Positions 37,767-45,222 of a stretch of DNA of 64,000 nucleotides are shown here, in pieces. Location: contig OZ252006.1 in the NCBI GenBank assembly GCA_965247175.1, forward strand, positions 3,658,001 to 3,722,000, read 5' to 3'. Origin of the DNA: JANQMX01 sp965247175 (GTDB lineage Bacteria; Pseudomonadota; Alphaproteobacteria; Kiloniellales; DSM-21159). Within the stretch, counting starts at the first letter, position 1, and each line of letters begins with the position of its first letter. The position numbers and the translations under genes were made by a program. The notes below the pieces were generated by a model. That model worked only from the letters and a program-made list of their open reading frames with translations. It was not told where the DNA came from and searched no databases.

Positions 37767-38795
37767 GTGAAGCCCGATAAGCCCCTGCGACTCTATCGCT
37801 ACCGGCCTCTTGGAATCTCAGAGGAGCGAGATGCTCAAGAGTTCGCGTCCGTTCGAGATTCGTATCTTTGGTTCACAAGATTCGGCGATCTGAATGATCC
37901 GGCAGAACTGGTCGACTTCAAGGTCGCCCCGCCGGAGCCGGCGCTGTTGGCTGGCCTTGAAAAGTTAAGATCGGGCCTTGGCAAAGCAGCTCACGTCGCC
38001 GCTAACAAGGCGAGCTTTCTTGCCATCAACCTAATTCCCAAAGGCTCTTCTTCCGTCTGTTGCTTCTCTGAGGATTCGATTCATCAAGCGATGTGGGCCT
38101 ATTATGCCAATGGTTTCAAAGGAATCTGCATCGAGTACGATGTTGCACGGCTCCTCTCACTAGTGGACGTCTCGTTTGGCAATCGGTTGTACAAGGTGGG
38201 CTACAGGGTCGAGCGTACTCTAAACTCAGAAGACTATGCCCCATCGGCAGACGAAACTGCTGGCTATCAGAGCTTCTCTACGAAACACACCGACTGGCAG
38301 CATGAACGAGAGTGGCGCCTGGTTCAGAAGGATAAGTTCGGGGCGTCATATCACACCGCAAATGCGATATCCGCAGTTACAATCGGACCAAGGATCTCAG
38401 AAGAGAACGAGAAGGCTATCTTCGATATTGCTAAGACGAGGGCGTTTGAGGTGAGGCGTGCAGAGTTCGAGGGACACACCCTCGACATCAGACCGGTGGA
38501 GACCGAGCGCGACTCCAAACCACAGACGCTATGCCAAATGTCTGATTTTGCTGAAGAGGATCATGCCAAGTTGCTGGCACAGGGGATCGATAGGAAGTCT
38601 CTCGACCGGGCGGTCCAGAAGCTTCGGACCTATCCCGGGGCATCTGCGCTCAGTCATTTGGCGCTGGATGGAGAAACGGGATCAAAACTCTATGCTCACC
38701 TTTGGTTCTCTCTGCCGGACGACAAACAGAAGATGAAGCAGATCCGCTTCAACGTTGAAGGTGGGATAGTTTCCGAGCACTTTGAGTACGCATGA
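37767..38795 (+). CDS. DUF2971 family protein with C-terminal extension
   Basis: 342 residues from a GTG at 37767. LRLYRYRPLG at residues 7-16, LWFTRFGDLNDPAELVDF and VCCFSEDSIHQAMWAYYANG then FKGICIEYD are hallmark DUF2971 blocks, and HEREWRLVQKDKFG is the C-terminal Glu motif. Residues about 255-342 form an additional domain without recognised similarity. It differs enough from the first DUF2971 protein to argue against recent duplication. It is divergent from the DUF3800 gene and ends 139 bases before the right direct repeat. Confidence 0.85.
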   Translation: MKPDKPLRLYRYRPLGISEERDAQEFASVRDSYLWFTRFGDLNDPAELVDFKVAPPEPALLAGLEKLRSGLGKAAHVAANKASFLAINLIPKGSSSVCCFSEDSIHQAMWAYYANGFKGICIEYDVARLLSLVDVSFGNRLYKVGYRVERTLNSEDYAPSADETAGYQSFSTKHTDWQHEREWRLVQKDKFGASYHTANAISAVTIGPRISEENEKAIFDIAKTRAFEVRRAEFEGHTLDIRPVETERDSKPQTLCQMSDFAEEDHAKLLAQGIDRKSLDRAVQKLRTYPGASALSHLALDGETGSKLYAHLWFSLPDDKQKMKQIRFNVEGGIVSEHFEYA

Positions 38796-38983
38796 GGTTG
38801 GCATTGCGTCGGCCTCTGACACTGGCCCGCACCGCTTATCCGGTGCGGGGATTTCCAACTCGCGGCGCCCTACGGTGGATGGCCTGCCGAGCCGAAGCAG
38901 CGAGGTGTCCGCCTGCGCGTCTTCGGCGCTACGGCGCGACAGCCTTCTCGCTAACCTCGCTTCGCTCGATAAGCTGCGAAGGC
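38796..38983. other. Intergenic junction with right direct repeat and hairpin
   Basis: Contains the hairpin CCGCACCGCTTATCCGGTGC with GG (38829-38850), and at 38934-38960 the right copy of the 27-bp repeat found at 35403-35429. CTCGCTTCGCTCGATAAG lies between the repeat and the tRNA. No gene. Confidence 0.55.
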
Positions 38984-39060
38984 TGGTGACCCCGGCAGGA
39001 TTCGAACCTGCGACCTACAGATTAGGAATCTGCCGCTCTATCCAGCTGAGCTACGGGGCC
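38984..39060 (-). tRNA. tRNA-Arg (anticodon CCT)
   Basis: 77 bases read on the minus strand: acceptor GGCCCCG pairs with CGGGGTC, followed by discriminator A and an encoded CCA. The D arm contains AGCTCAGCTGGATAGAGC, the anticodon loop is TTCCTAA within the stem GCAGA/TCTGT, and the T arm has GGTTCGAATCC. It decodes AGG. The accessory block ends just downstream of its 3' end, a common integration position. Confidence 0.97.
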
Positions 39061-39427
39061 GGTCCATGGTCGGTGCCGCTTTCGGCGTCTCGCGCTATAG
39101 CATTGCCGCAGGCAGGGGGGAAGGGCGCGGATTTCCGCGCTCGCCGGGCGATTATCGCTCGTTTAACGATCAGAACCGAGTGGTTCGCAATTTAGACCCA
39201 AAAAAGCTGTGATATTTTAGCGCCAAAGCCATCGGGCCGTTGCGGTAGGAAACAGCAAGCCTGCAGACTTGCCGATGGCCTGGCATCAGCGCGACGGCAC
39301 ATTTCCCTGGTTTCCTATGAAGCCACGTGGCGCATTACGATAAGTCGCTGTTTTAAATTATAAAAAGTCGGGCCGCACATCAGCCAGTGGCTTCTGTTCC
39401 AAGCATTCATTGAACAGGAGACGTCTT
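39061..39427. other. Leader region with possible structured RNA and a weak promoter
   Basis: 367 bases. GCCATCGG (39228-39235) is the exact complement of CCGATGGC (39272-39279), and an inner stem GCAAG/CTTGC lies just inside the 3' arm. CAAAGCC before the 5' arm and CCGATGG at the 3' end recall parts of the c-di-GMP-I riboswitch, but the conserved upper aptamer half is not seen. A hexamer pair TTACGA (39335) / TATAAA (39359), 18 bases apart, lies downstream of it. Confidence 0.35.
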
Positions 39428-41716
39428 ATGGTTGCGAAATCCCGTAAGCCCAAAGGGGGCGGCGACCGTCCCTTCCGCATTCGATTGAACGAGTTCGAGG
39501 CCGACGACGAGCGGCCGCCGCTCGACCTCTCTTTCTGGGTCGGCCGCAAGCTGCTCGGCCGCTCAGAGATCGCAGAGGACGGCCAGGTCAAGATCGACCA
39601 AAGGCTTCTGGCGGCTGCCGAGACCGTGCGGCTCGGCCCCAAAGAGGCCGACCTCGACTGCCTGTCCGAGGTGGGCCTGAACCTCAGGCGCGATGTCTTT
39701 GCCAAGTCGCTCGAAGCGGGCGTGCTCGATGTGGCGCGGCAGCGTTGGATTGCCTGGCGCCTCAACACCCACTGCGCCACCGGGCGGGTGCGGGTCTGCC
39801 GGCGCAGCCGCTGGTGGTTCGACGATCTAACGGTGCTGGCCGCCCGGCCAATCGCCCAGCCGGTCAGCCGGGCCAGCCTCACGACCTCTTCGGCGATCGC
39901 CAGCCGCGCGGTCGAAGCCCCTGTGGTGCGCCGGGCCTCGCCCTTCTCGTCCATCGATGAGCTGATTGCCTGGCCGACCATCTGCAAGCCGATCTGCGAC
40001 GGCGTGGTCGAGGTCTATCGCCGCATCTGCTGTTGCGATCCCTGGATCGTCTACGACCCGCGGCTGGAAGAGCTCATCCCGCAATTGGAAGACCTGGTCG
40101 ACGAGATTCCGGATCCGATACCGGATCCCTGGCCCGGCCCCTTCCCGGACCCACGGCCGACCCCGCGCCCCGGGCCGCGTCCTGGCCCCGGCCCGGACCC
40201 GGTGCCGATCGACCTCGGCCCCTTCTTCAAGGAAGGCGCGCTCGACGAGATGGCGCTGCGCGCCGGCGAGGACCTGGCGGCCATCCGTTCGCTGCCGGCC
40301 GAGCAGGTGCCCGAGTACATCAACGCCCGGCCTTACCTCTTCTGCCGCAGCTATTCCTGCGGCGCGCCGGTCAAGGTCGCCGAGGGCAACCTGACGGTCG
40401 ACGGCCGCTTCAACATCTGCTGGCGGGAGTTCCCGATCTTCCTCCGGCTCGGCTGCCACCGGGAGTACGCCTACATCGTCAAGCAGCCCTTCGGGCCCTT
40501 CATGATCACCGTCTACAACGGGGTCGCGGCCAATGACTGGTACGATCTCGACGATGACCCGACGCTGACGACCTACAGCCCCTGGGCCTATGGCTGCCGC
40601 GTCAATCCGGCGGGCAACTTCGTCTTCCTGAACGCCATCGCCGATACGGGGTCGCACGAGCTGATCACGCCCGATGCGGACGGCGCCCTTTCGGTGGCGC
40701 CACCGGCACAGGCCAGCGGCCTGGTCTTCCCCAACGCCGGCACGGCGCCCTCCGGCGTCACCGAGCGGAACTGGGGCGGCACCCTGAAGCTCAACTACAC
40801 CATCTCGGAAGGGATGCAGGACGTCGGCGCCAAGTACTACCGCATCGGCGTGACCGAGGCGGACGCCTTCGGCAACGCGGTCGGCGGCACCGACTATCTC
40901 ACCGCGGGCCTCTCGTGGAACAAGGCGGTGCCCGACGGCGGCGGTGGGGTCGACATCGTGCCGGTCACCCTTGGCCCCAACACCGTGGGCGGGCAGACCG
41001 GGCTCTACCTGATCCCCTACGACACCAATCCCACCACCGAGTGGCTGGACGGGCAGTACCACGGTTTCCTGGACACCAACGATGCGCGTTGGAGCGACCC
41101 GACCAAGCGTCACCTGGTGACCATCGAGATCTTCGATAACGCCGGTCAGCGTCTACGGCCCAGCGGCACGCCGGCCAGCGGCTTGGGCGGGGCGGAGACG
41201 GACGCCGCCTTCACGTTCCGCCGTCGCTTCCAGGAGACGGGGGCGACCGACAACGTGCCCTTCGGCGCCCTGACTCACCTCTTCTGGTGGGACAACCGGC
41301 CGGTCTACGCCAAGATCGAGGACCTGCGGAAGGACGGCCTCCAGTTCAACGACGAGTGCCTCTTCTTCGAGGGCTCGGCCGGCAGCACCTTCAGCGTCGG
41401 CTACCGGGCCTTCCACGAGAACGAGCTCTTCCAGTACCGCCACCGGATCACCTGGAAGCGTGGACTCTCGGGCGGCACGGGTGTGCTGCAGCCCTATACC
41501 TCGACCAATGCCGGCGGGCCGCCGCTGGCCGCTCCGGTCGGGATCAGCGGCAGCAACACCTATGCCCAGATGCTCGACACGGCGACGAACCCGAGCCGAA
41601 CCAAGTGCGCCTTCACGATCTTCCTGACGATCCAGAACAAGCTGACCGACGGCGACGACTGGGGCTTCCTGCAAGCCAACGACTCGGCGGCGGTGGCAAT
41701 CGAGATCACCTCGTGA
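39428..41716 (+). CDS. Large protein of unknown family with proline-rich spacer
   Basis: 762 residues from the ATG at 39428 (AGGAGACGTCTT upstream). I do not recognise the family. Residues 1-115 look like a beta-rich domain (FRIRLNEFEADDERPPLDLS). A cysteine-rich stretch at about 180-200 reads WPTICKPICDGVVEVYRRIC and CCDPW. Next comes a spacer of PDP, PGP and PRP repeats at about 220-258, then a large C-terminal region rich in Gly, Asp and aromatics with RNWGGTLKLNYTISEGMQDV. No signal peptide or membrane segment is visible, so export would need another route. The gene follows tRNA-Arg and has its own terminator. Confidence 0.8.
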   Translation: MVAKSRKPKGGGDRPFRIRLNEFEADDERPPLDLSFWVGRKLLGRSEIAEDGQVKIDQRLLAAAETVRLGPKEADLDCLSEVGLNLRRDVFAKSLEAGVLDVARQRWIAWRLNTHCATGRVRVCRRSRWWFDDLTVLAARPIAQPVSRASLTTSSAIASRAVEAPVVRRASPFSSIDELIAWPTICKPICDGVVEVYRRICCCDPWIVYDPRLEELIPQLEDLVDEIPDPIPDPWPGPFPDPRPTPRPGPRPGPGPDPVPIDLGPFFKEGALDEMALRAGEDLAAIRSLPAEQVPEYINARPYLFCRSYSCGAPVKVAEGNLTVDGRFNICWREFPIFLRLGCHREYAYIVKQPFGPFMITVYNGVAANDWYDLDDDPTLTTYSPWAYGCRVNPAGNFVFLNAIADTGSHELITPDADGALSVAPPAQASGLVFPNAGTAPSGVTERNWGGTLKLNYTISEGMQDVGAKYYRIGVTEADAFGNAVGGTDYLTAGLSWNKAVPDGGGGVDIVPVTLGPNTVGGQTGLYLIPYDTNPTTEWLDGQYHGFLDTNDARWSDPTKRHLVTIEIFDNAGQRLRPSGTPASGLGGAETDAAFTFRRRFQETGATDNVPFGALTHLFWWDNRPVYAKIEDLRKDGLQFNDECLFFEGSAGSTFSVGYRAFHENELFQYRHRITWKRGLSGGTGVLQPYTSTNAGGPPLAAPVGISGSNTYAQMLDTATNPSRTKCAFTIFLTIQNKLTDGDDWGFLQANDSAAVAIEITS

Positions 41717-41762
41717 ACCGGGTTCGGCGCCACACGGGATAATGGGTCCCCAGTGAGACTAA

Positions 41763-41798
41763 GGCGGTCGGGCGCGTGCCTGGCCGCCGCCCTTTTTT
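41763..41798 (+). terminator. Intrinsic terminator after the 762-residue gene
   Basis: GGCGGTC (41763-41769) pairs with GGCCGCC (41782-41788, one G-U pair), followed by GCCC and TTTTTT at 41793-41798. It lies 47 bases after the stop. Confidence 0.75.
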
Positions 41799-41846
41799 GC
41801 CCGCAGGCGATGGCGCGGTCTTCGCGTCCGACGCAGCCGCGTTAAC

Positions 41847-41916
41847 ACTGTCGGTAAACTTTACAGTTTTTGCGAGAATCCACGGAATCCGCCAAAAACT
41901 GTCAGTATATTTTACA
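41847..41916 (+). promoter_or_regulatory. Two repeated upstream activator-like sites
   Basis: ACTGTCGGTAAACTTTACA (41847-41865) and ACTGTCAGTATATTTTACA (41898-41916) agree at 16 of 19 positions and are 51 bases apart. A 10-bp inverted repeat (ACAGTTTTTG / CAAAAACTGT) lies between them. They are centred about 152 and 101 bases upstream of the predicted start of the sigma-54 promoter, the usual distance for enhancer-binding proteins. Binding factor unknown. Confidence 0.55.
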
Positions 41917-41981
41917 ACGTCCGTTCTAAATCGCGACGGAGAATTGGGCTAAGCCGTTGATATAACATAACACCTTTCAAT

Positions 41982-41997
41982 TGGCATCGTTCTTGCT
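41982..41997 (+). promoter_or_regulatory. Sigma-54 (-24/-12) promoter
   Basis: TGGCATCGTTCTTGCT matches the consensus TGGCAC..TTGCW, with GG and GC separated by exactly ten bases. Predicted transcription start is near 42008. No protein start with a ribosome site follows within 120 bases. Confidence 0.6.
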
Positions 41998-42007
41998 TTT
42001 TGGTTAA

Positions 42008-42126
42008 TCGAGCACCGAGAACAACGCCGACAGGCGTGCAGTGACCCGAGATCGGGCACGCGATGCAAACACACCCCGTATAGGTGCCGGGCGGTCAGGC
42101 TGTGGGGGTCCTGGCCGCCCGATTTT
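42008..42126 (+). ncRNA. Candidate sigma-54-dependent small RNA
   Basis: The predicted transcript of about 119 bases folds into four consecutive hairpins visible by eye: ACGCC/GGCGT (42024-42037, GACA loop), CCCG/CGGG with flanking GTG/CAC (42041-42059), CACC/GGTG (42072-42086), and a 12-bp terminator stem (42088-42099 with 42110-42121) followed by TTTT. It has no good reading frame. Layout of paired activator sites, sigma-54 promoter, short structured RNA and terminator resembles the Qrr small RNAs of Vibrio. That is an architectural likeness only; no homology is claimed. Confidence 0.55.
42088..42126 (+). terminator. Intrinsic terminator of the candidate small RNA
   Basis: CGGGCGGTCAGG pairs with CCTGGCCGCCCG (12 bp, one G-U) across a 10-base loop, followed by ATTTT. 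The U-tract is on the plus strand only, so it does not serve the convergent yccF-like gene. Confidence 0.65.
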
Positions 42127-42196
42127 GCAGAGTGCTCTCCGACCCTATGGCACGGTTTTCACCAAGGACGGTCTGACAAGGCGTCGTTGGTGTCCC

Positions 42197-42667
42197 TCAA
42201 TCATCCGGCTTGTTGCGGCGAAGAGTCTGCAAGCGGTCGGATGCGCTCTCTCGTCTCGCCAAGTCCACAAGCTCGTTCGACTCGACCGTCTTGCCGATCG
42301 GGAACAAGGCCGCGCCGGCGAGCTTTATGTGCTGGAAGGCGAAGGGGATGCCGATGATCGTGAGCGCCAGAGCGACGGCCCAGAAGATGTGCGACAGGGC
42401 AAGGATCCATCCGAACAGGACAAACCAGATCACGTTGCCGATCATACCAAGGGGGCCGGTTCCGATATCATCTTCGCCGCTCAGGTCCTTGCGAGAGATC
42501 ACGTCTCTGCCGAAGGGCGCGAAGTTGAAGTTGCCGAGCATGAAGCAGGCGCGCGCCCACGGCAGACCGATGATCGTGAGGGCCATGATCAGCCCGGCGA
42601 GATACCAAAGCAGGCCCGACACCAGACCGCCGAGAACGAACCACAAGATGTTCAACACAAGGCTCAT
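42197..42667 (-). CDS. YccF domain inner-membrane protein
   Basis: 156 residues. Two copies of the YccF module are visible: NILWFVLGGLVSGLLWYLAG with LIMALTIIGLPWARACFML, and NVIWFVLFGWILALSHIFWA with VALALTIIGIPFAFQHIKLA. This gives about four membrane segments. Function in the family is unknown; the genes are often near transporters. It is monocistronic here and convergent with the candidate small RNA. Confidence 0.93.
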   Translation of the reverse strand: MSLVLNILWFVLGGLVSGLLWYLAGLIMALTIIGLPWARACFMLGNFNFAPFGRDVISRKDLSGEDDIGTGPLGMIGNVIWFVLFGWILALSHIFWAVALALTIIGIPFAFQHIKLAGAALFPIGKTVESNELVDLARRESASDRLQTLRRNKPDD

Positions 42668-42759
42668 CGATCGTCACTCCGCCAACGCGCGTCTCTTTGA
42701 GGGTGTCACAGCCAGCCGCCGGACTTCCATTGTCGAGGAAACAGAAAGATCCGCAACGG

Positions 42760-43506
42760 TTAGCGGCGCTCGAGATGCGCGGACACAGCCGCCCAAGCCT
42801 CGTCGGTGATCGCTTCGACCGGGCGCAGGCCGCCATCCGCCGCGCGGCAGTCGATCACCTCCCAAGGTCCCAGCAAACCCAGCGCGCCGCCGCTTGACCC
42901 TGCGGCCTCGGCCAAGCGCAGGTAGGCGGTGCGCACGGCGCCGAGAAAGTCGCCGTCGCGCTCGTGCTGGTCCATCTCGCCTTCGACGAAGTCGCGGGCG
43001 GCCTTCTTCAGCACGTTGTCCTGGGCCTCGGCCGGCGAGAGGTCGAGCAGCAGGGTGAGGTCGGGCCGCGGGATGGCGAAGACGCCGTACTCGATCTCGG
43101 CGATGTCCTCGGCCAGGACTCGGGCGGTCTCCGGCGCCAGCCGCGCGGTCTGATAGGCCATGTTGGAGGCGGCATAGCGGTCGACCACCACCAAGTCGTG
43201 TTCCGCCAGCAGCTTGCGGAGGGCGGTTGCCTCCTCGAAGCGCTCGGCGGCGAAGAGCAGCGCGGGAAACAGCGGATGGCTGGCTTCCTTGGGGCCGTAG
43301 CGGCCGTTGAGATAATCTGTGATCAGGCGGGAGAAGAAGGACTCGCCGTAGCGCGGAAAGGCGAAGCTGGCGACCGAGAGGCCGGCGGCCTCGGCGCGCG
43401 CTACCAGCGCCTTGGTCTGGGTGCCCTTGCCGGCCCCATCCAAGCCTTCGATCGCCAGGAAGAAGGCCCGCTCGCCCCCTTGGGGCGCGAGCTTCGGCTC
43501 AGGCAC
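42760..43506 (-). CDS. Thymidylate kinase family protein
   Basis: 248 residues from a GTG at 43506. FFLAIEGLDGAGKGTQTKAL gives the P-loop, VVVDRYAASNMAYQTARLAP the DRY motif, and DLTLLLDLSPAEAQDNVLKK the lid-proximal strand. It is about 35 residues longer than usual TMPK. It overlaps the lipoprotein gene by 8 bases as the last gene of the Mla-like operon, which is an unusual place. It could be a second TMPK or a kinase for another nucleotide; the main tmk is usually linked to holB. Confidence 0.82.
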   Translation of the reverse strand: MPEPKLAPQGGERAFFLAIEGLDGAGKGTQTKALVARAEAAGLSVASFAFPRYGESFFSRLITDYLNGRYGPKEASHPLFPALLFAAERFEEATALRKLLAEHDLVVVDRYAASNMAYQTARLAPETARVLAEDIAEIEYGVFAIPRPDLTLLLDLSPAEAQDNVLKKAARDFVEGEMDQHERDGDFLGAVRTAYLRLAEAAGSSGGALGLLGPWEVIDCRAADGGLRPVEAITDEAWAAVSAHLERR

Positions 43507-44203
43507 CGGTACGGCGTTGGGTATAGACGCTCTGACCGGTCGTCAGGGTCCAGCCGACCAGCTCCTTGAGCACCTGGCCCAGGGCCACGTCGAAGGCGTT
43601 GATGATCTCGTCCATGCGGTCGGCCTTGGCCGGGATCAGGGCGCTGAAGCTCTTGTTGCCGACGATTTCGCGCCGCGGCATGGCCACCAGGCGGGACGCG
43701 AAGGCGACATGAGCGTGGGGCAGGGGGTTCTGATGGAAGTACTCCGCCTGGAACTCGCGCACCTCGGTCTTGAGCAGGAAGTCGGCGCGGAGGCCGATCA
43801 GCTCGCGGCCAACCGAGATAATATGGCCCGAGTTGTCGAAGGACTCGAGCATCAGGGTCTGCAGCATCTGCGGCACCCGGTCGGTCCAGTTGGCGCGGGC
43901 GTAGTACTCGATCTGCACTGGGTTGCGCATCAGCGCGATGCGCAACTGGCTGAGGCCCGCGTTGGCGACGGGCGTCTCGACGACCAGCTGCCAGGTGACC
44001 GTCGGCAAGCCCGGATCGAAGGTGCTTTTCGGTGTCAGGCGATAGTAGTTCGGGTCCTGCCGCTGGCCAGGCAGGATGTTGAGGTCCGCGCAACCGCTCA
44101 GCGCCAGGGCCGCACCGGCGCCGAAGCCGGCCAGCAGCCGCCGGCGCTCGGGTGAGGCTGTCGCCTCCGGCGCACCAGGGGGATCAATTCGGTGGTGTTT
44201 CAT
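43499..44203 (-). CDS. ABC-type transport auxiliary lipoprotein of the MCE system
   Basis: 234 residues. LLAGFGAGAALALSGCADLN holds a signal peptide with lipobox LSGC near residue 38, preceded by an RRR that could also suit Tat export. The mature part matches the PqiC/LptE-like auxiliary component family (DUF330 type): DPNYYRLTPKSTFDPGLPTV and MRNPVQIEYYARANWTDRVP. It would sit in the outer membrane and complete the lipid-transport bridge. It overlaps mlaD by 20 bases upstream and the kinase gene by 8 bases downstream. Confidence 0.87.
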   Translation of the reverse strand: MKHHRIDPPGAPEATASPERRRLLAGFGAGAALALSGCADLNILPGQRQDPNYYRLTPKSTFDPGLPTVTWQLVVETPVANAGLSQLRIALMRNPVQIEYYARANWTDRVPQMLQTLMLESFDNSGHIISVGRELIGLRADFLLKTEVREFQAEYFHQNPLPHAHVAFASRLVAMPRREIVGNKSFSALIPAKADRMDEIINAFDVALGQVLKELVGWTLTTGQSVYTQRRTGA

Positions 44204-45218
44204 AGCCGCCTTGCGGATCTCCGAAAATGAAGCGCGCCGGGTCGCGTTCGACCTCGGTGGAAATGCGGTTCAGGTTGTCGATCAGGACGCGCGCCTCGAC
44301 CAGCATGGCACTGAACTCGTAAAGGCCGGTGTTGACGAAGTCGGAAATGCCGGGGCGATTCTCCTTGGCGATCGCATCCAGCTCTCGGCCCAGGGAGGCA
44401 AAGGACTCCGCGGTTTCGCGCACCTCGGCCAGCGTCGCCCGCACCTCCTTTTCGCTATCCAGCAGGGTCTTGTCGAGATTGCTCGACAGCCGCTCGATGG
44501 AGACCAGTGTGGCGTCGGCGCTGCCGATCAGATTGGTGATGTCGTCCTTCAGGCTGCCGGACACGTCGACGAAGCTCTCGCTCGCCCGGTTGACGTTCTC
44601 CAAGGTCTCCGACGCGTTGACGATCATCCGATCGATCTCCTCGCGGCGGCCGGACAGGGTGTCGCTCACCTCGCGCAGGTTTTCGATCGTATCGCTGATG
44701 TTGTTCACGTTGCGGTCCGAGAACAGCAGCGTCGCCCGGTTGATCAGGGTCGTGATCGCAGCGGTGATCTCCGGCGCTTCCTCCATGATCGCGCTGAGCG
44801 CGGAGGGGCTGGCGCGGATCACCGGCGGCGGCTCACCTTTGACCGGACGCAGCAGGGGGGCGCCTTCGGTCCCGCCGCTCATCAGCACATAGAGGCCGCC
44901 GGCCAGGCCTTGCAGCTCCAGGGTGACCTTGGTGTCGGTTCGAACGGGCGTGTCGGGTTTGACGTCGATGAGGACGTCGACCTGGCCGGGCACCTTGGGG
45001 TCGAGGGCGATGCTCGCCACCTGCCCGACCGGCACGCCGCTATAGCGCACCACGCTACCTTCCGTGAGGCCGGTGACCGAGCCGTCGACGACAATGCGGT
45101 AGCGCAGGGTGTCCGCCTGTCGGTCGAAGCCGGCGAGCCAGATGATGAAACCGACGGTTCCGATGGCCAGGACCAGCACGAAGAGACCGACCAGGAAGTA
45201 GCTGGCACGCGTCTCCAT
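44184..45218 (-). CDS. mlaD: MlaD-like MCE domain substrate-binding protein
   Basis: 344 residues. One N-terminal membrane anchor (residues 6-28, YFLVGLFVLVLAIGTVGFII) precedes one MCE domain (about 37-115: LTEGSVVRYSGVPVGQVASI). The long C-terminal part is helical with heptad-like spacing (RREEIDRMIVNASETLENVN), expected to form the coiled tube of this class. It binds phospholipid in the periplasm for retrograde or anterograde lipid transport. It starts 4 bases after mlaF and overlaps the lipoprotein gene. Confidence 0.93.
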   Translation of the reverse strand: METRASYFLVGLFVLVLAIGTVGFIIWLAGFDRQADTLRYRIVVDGSVTGLTEGSVVRYSGVPVGQVASIALDPKVPGQVDVLIDVKPDTPVRTDTKVTLELQGLAGGLYVLMSGGTEGAPLLRPVKGEPPPVIRASPSALSAIMEEAPEITAAITTLINRATLLFSDRNVNNISDTIENLREVSDTLSGRREEIDRMIVNASETLENVNRASESFVDVSGSLKDDITNLIGSADATLVSIERLSSNLDKTLLDSEKEVRATLAEVRETAESFASLGRELDAIAKENRPGISDFVNTGLYEFSAMLVEARVLIDNLNRISTEVERDPARFIFGDPQGGYETPPN

Positions 45219-45222
45219 GTCT

